Positions 4,859 to 5,136 of a stretch of 5,136 nucleotides of DNA are shown here, in pieces; within the stretch, counting starts at the first letter, position 1; every line of letters begins with the position of its first letter. The notes under the pieces are model-generated. The model had not been told where the DNA came from. It searched no databases and worked only from the letters and a program-made list of their open reading frames with translations. Source of the stretch: Acidiferrobacter sp. (GTDB taxonomy: Bacteria > Pseudomonadota > Gammaproteobacteria > Arenicellales > UBA868); assembly GCA_002694065.1 (NCBI GenBank), contig NZKZ01000081.1, forward strand, positions 1 through 5,136, in the 5' to 3' direction. The translations under genes were made by a program, and so were the position numbers.

Positions 4859-5136
4859 CTAGTCGCCCAGTACCAGGCCTTCGCGTCGAGGGTCTGCCCC
4901 TCCAAGGAGTTCACCGGAAGGCAGTCTCTGGATGAGATGAAGTCCGCTATTCAGGTTCCGGATCCGGACTTCGTGCCCCATGCCGGTTAGGGCTGTGCTC
5001 AGCCTCTCTGCTCCCGTATGAGACTCAATGTCCGTTTTCCCGTTGCGGTTGCAAAAGTGCGGCATGGCAGCCGCCTGCTGCGGGTTCATCTGCCAGTCGA
5101 GTATGCCAATCAGGGCCTGCGCAACGTAACAGATAA
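4859..5136 (-). CDS. ggt: Gamma-glutamyltranspeptidase, C-terminal part
   Basis: The minus-strand frame runs from beyond the right edge to TAG at 4861-4859, giving 92 full codons. Read from the edge, it gives ICYVAQALIGILDWQMNPQQ, then the PHFCNRNGKTDIE segment, GHEVRIRNLNSGLHLIQRL and a GGADPRREG finish. This is the end of the small (catalytic) subunit of gamma-glutamyltranspeptidases, Ntn hydrolases that cleave glutathione and other gamma-glutamyl compounds, usually in the periplasm. The catalytic Thr and the signal peptide lie outside the window. An internal ATG at 5089 is only Met in the conserved WQMNPQQA segment and not a start, because homology continues upstream of it. The stop is three bases from the stop of the convergent GshB-like gene, so there is no room for a separate terminator between them. 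Confidence 0.88.
   Translation of the reverse strand, partial: ICYVAQALIGILDWQMNPQQAAAMPHFCNRNGKTDIESHTGAERLSTALTGMGHEVRIRNLNSGLHLIQRLPSGELLGGADPRREGLVLGD

Overview
This 5,136-base window looks like chromosomal DNA from a pseudomonadote (proteobacterium) of moderate GC content. All genes are densely packed and ordinary in codon use, with no sign of an insertion sequence, phage, CRISPR array, tRNA or rRNA. The class is not settled. The AcuI/thioesterase part would fit a gammaproteobacterium. The betaine-homocysteine methyltransferase with its arginine-rich tail, the GshB C-terminus and the SAM-II riboswitch all recall alphaproteobacterial families.

Layout, left to right. (1) 1-249 (+): C-terminal end of an AcuI/YhdH acrylyl-CoA reductase. 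(2) 246-692 (+): hotdog-fold acyl-CoA thioesterase, starting at a TTG that overlaps the previous stop. (3) 713-1558 (+): P-loop ATPase/kinase-like protein of unknown function. (4) 1561-2622 (+): divergent MetA-family homoserine O-acyltransferase, two bases after gene 3. (5) 2623-2856: intergenic control region holding a terminator-like palindrome, an extended -10 promoter, a SAM-II (SAM-alpha) riboswitch aptamer, an antiterminator helix and an intrinsic terminator. (6) 2857-3894 (+): BHMT-type homocysteine S-methyltransferase. (7) 3929-4855 (+): GshB-like ATP-grasp ligase. (8) 4859-5136 (-): C-terminal end of gamma-glutamyltranspeptidase, convergent with gene 7 and three bases from it.

From gene 4 onward the theme is sulfur amino acids and glutathione. 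The MetA-like enzyme would activate homoserine for homocysteine synthesis, the BHMT-like enzyme would methylate homocysteine to methionine, a GshB-like ligase would make glutathione or a related peptide, and GGT would cleave gamma-glutamyl peptides. The best-supported regulatory element is the SAM-II riboswitch in front of the methyltransferase. Its conserved 3' segment can pair either within the aptamer or with the 5' arm of a downstream terminator, which gives a readable transcription-attenuation switch.

Three points deserve attention. The GshB homologue lacks the loop arginine known to be critical in E. coli GshB. The MetA homologue lacks the usual lysine pair and has Val at the acyl-specificity position. 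An uncharacterised P-loop protein is tightly coupled to the MetA homologue. Family assignments and comparisons to E. coli proteins rest on recalled sequences, not on searches.
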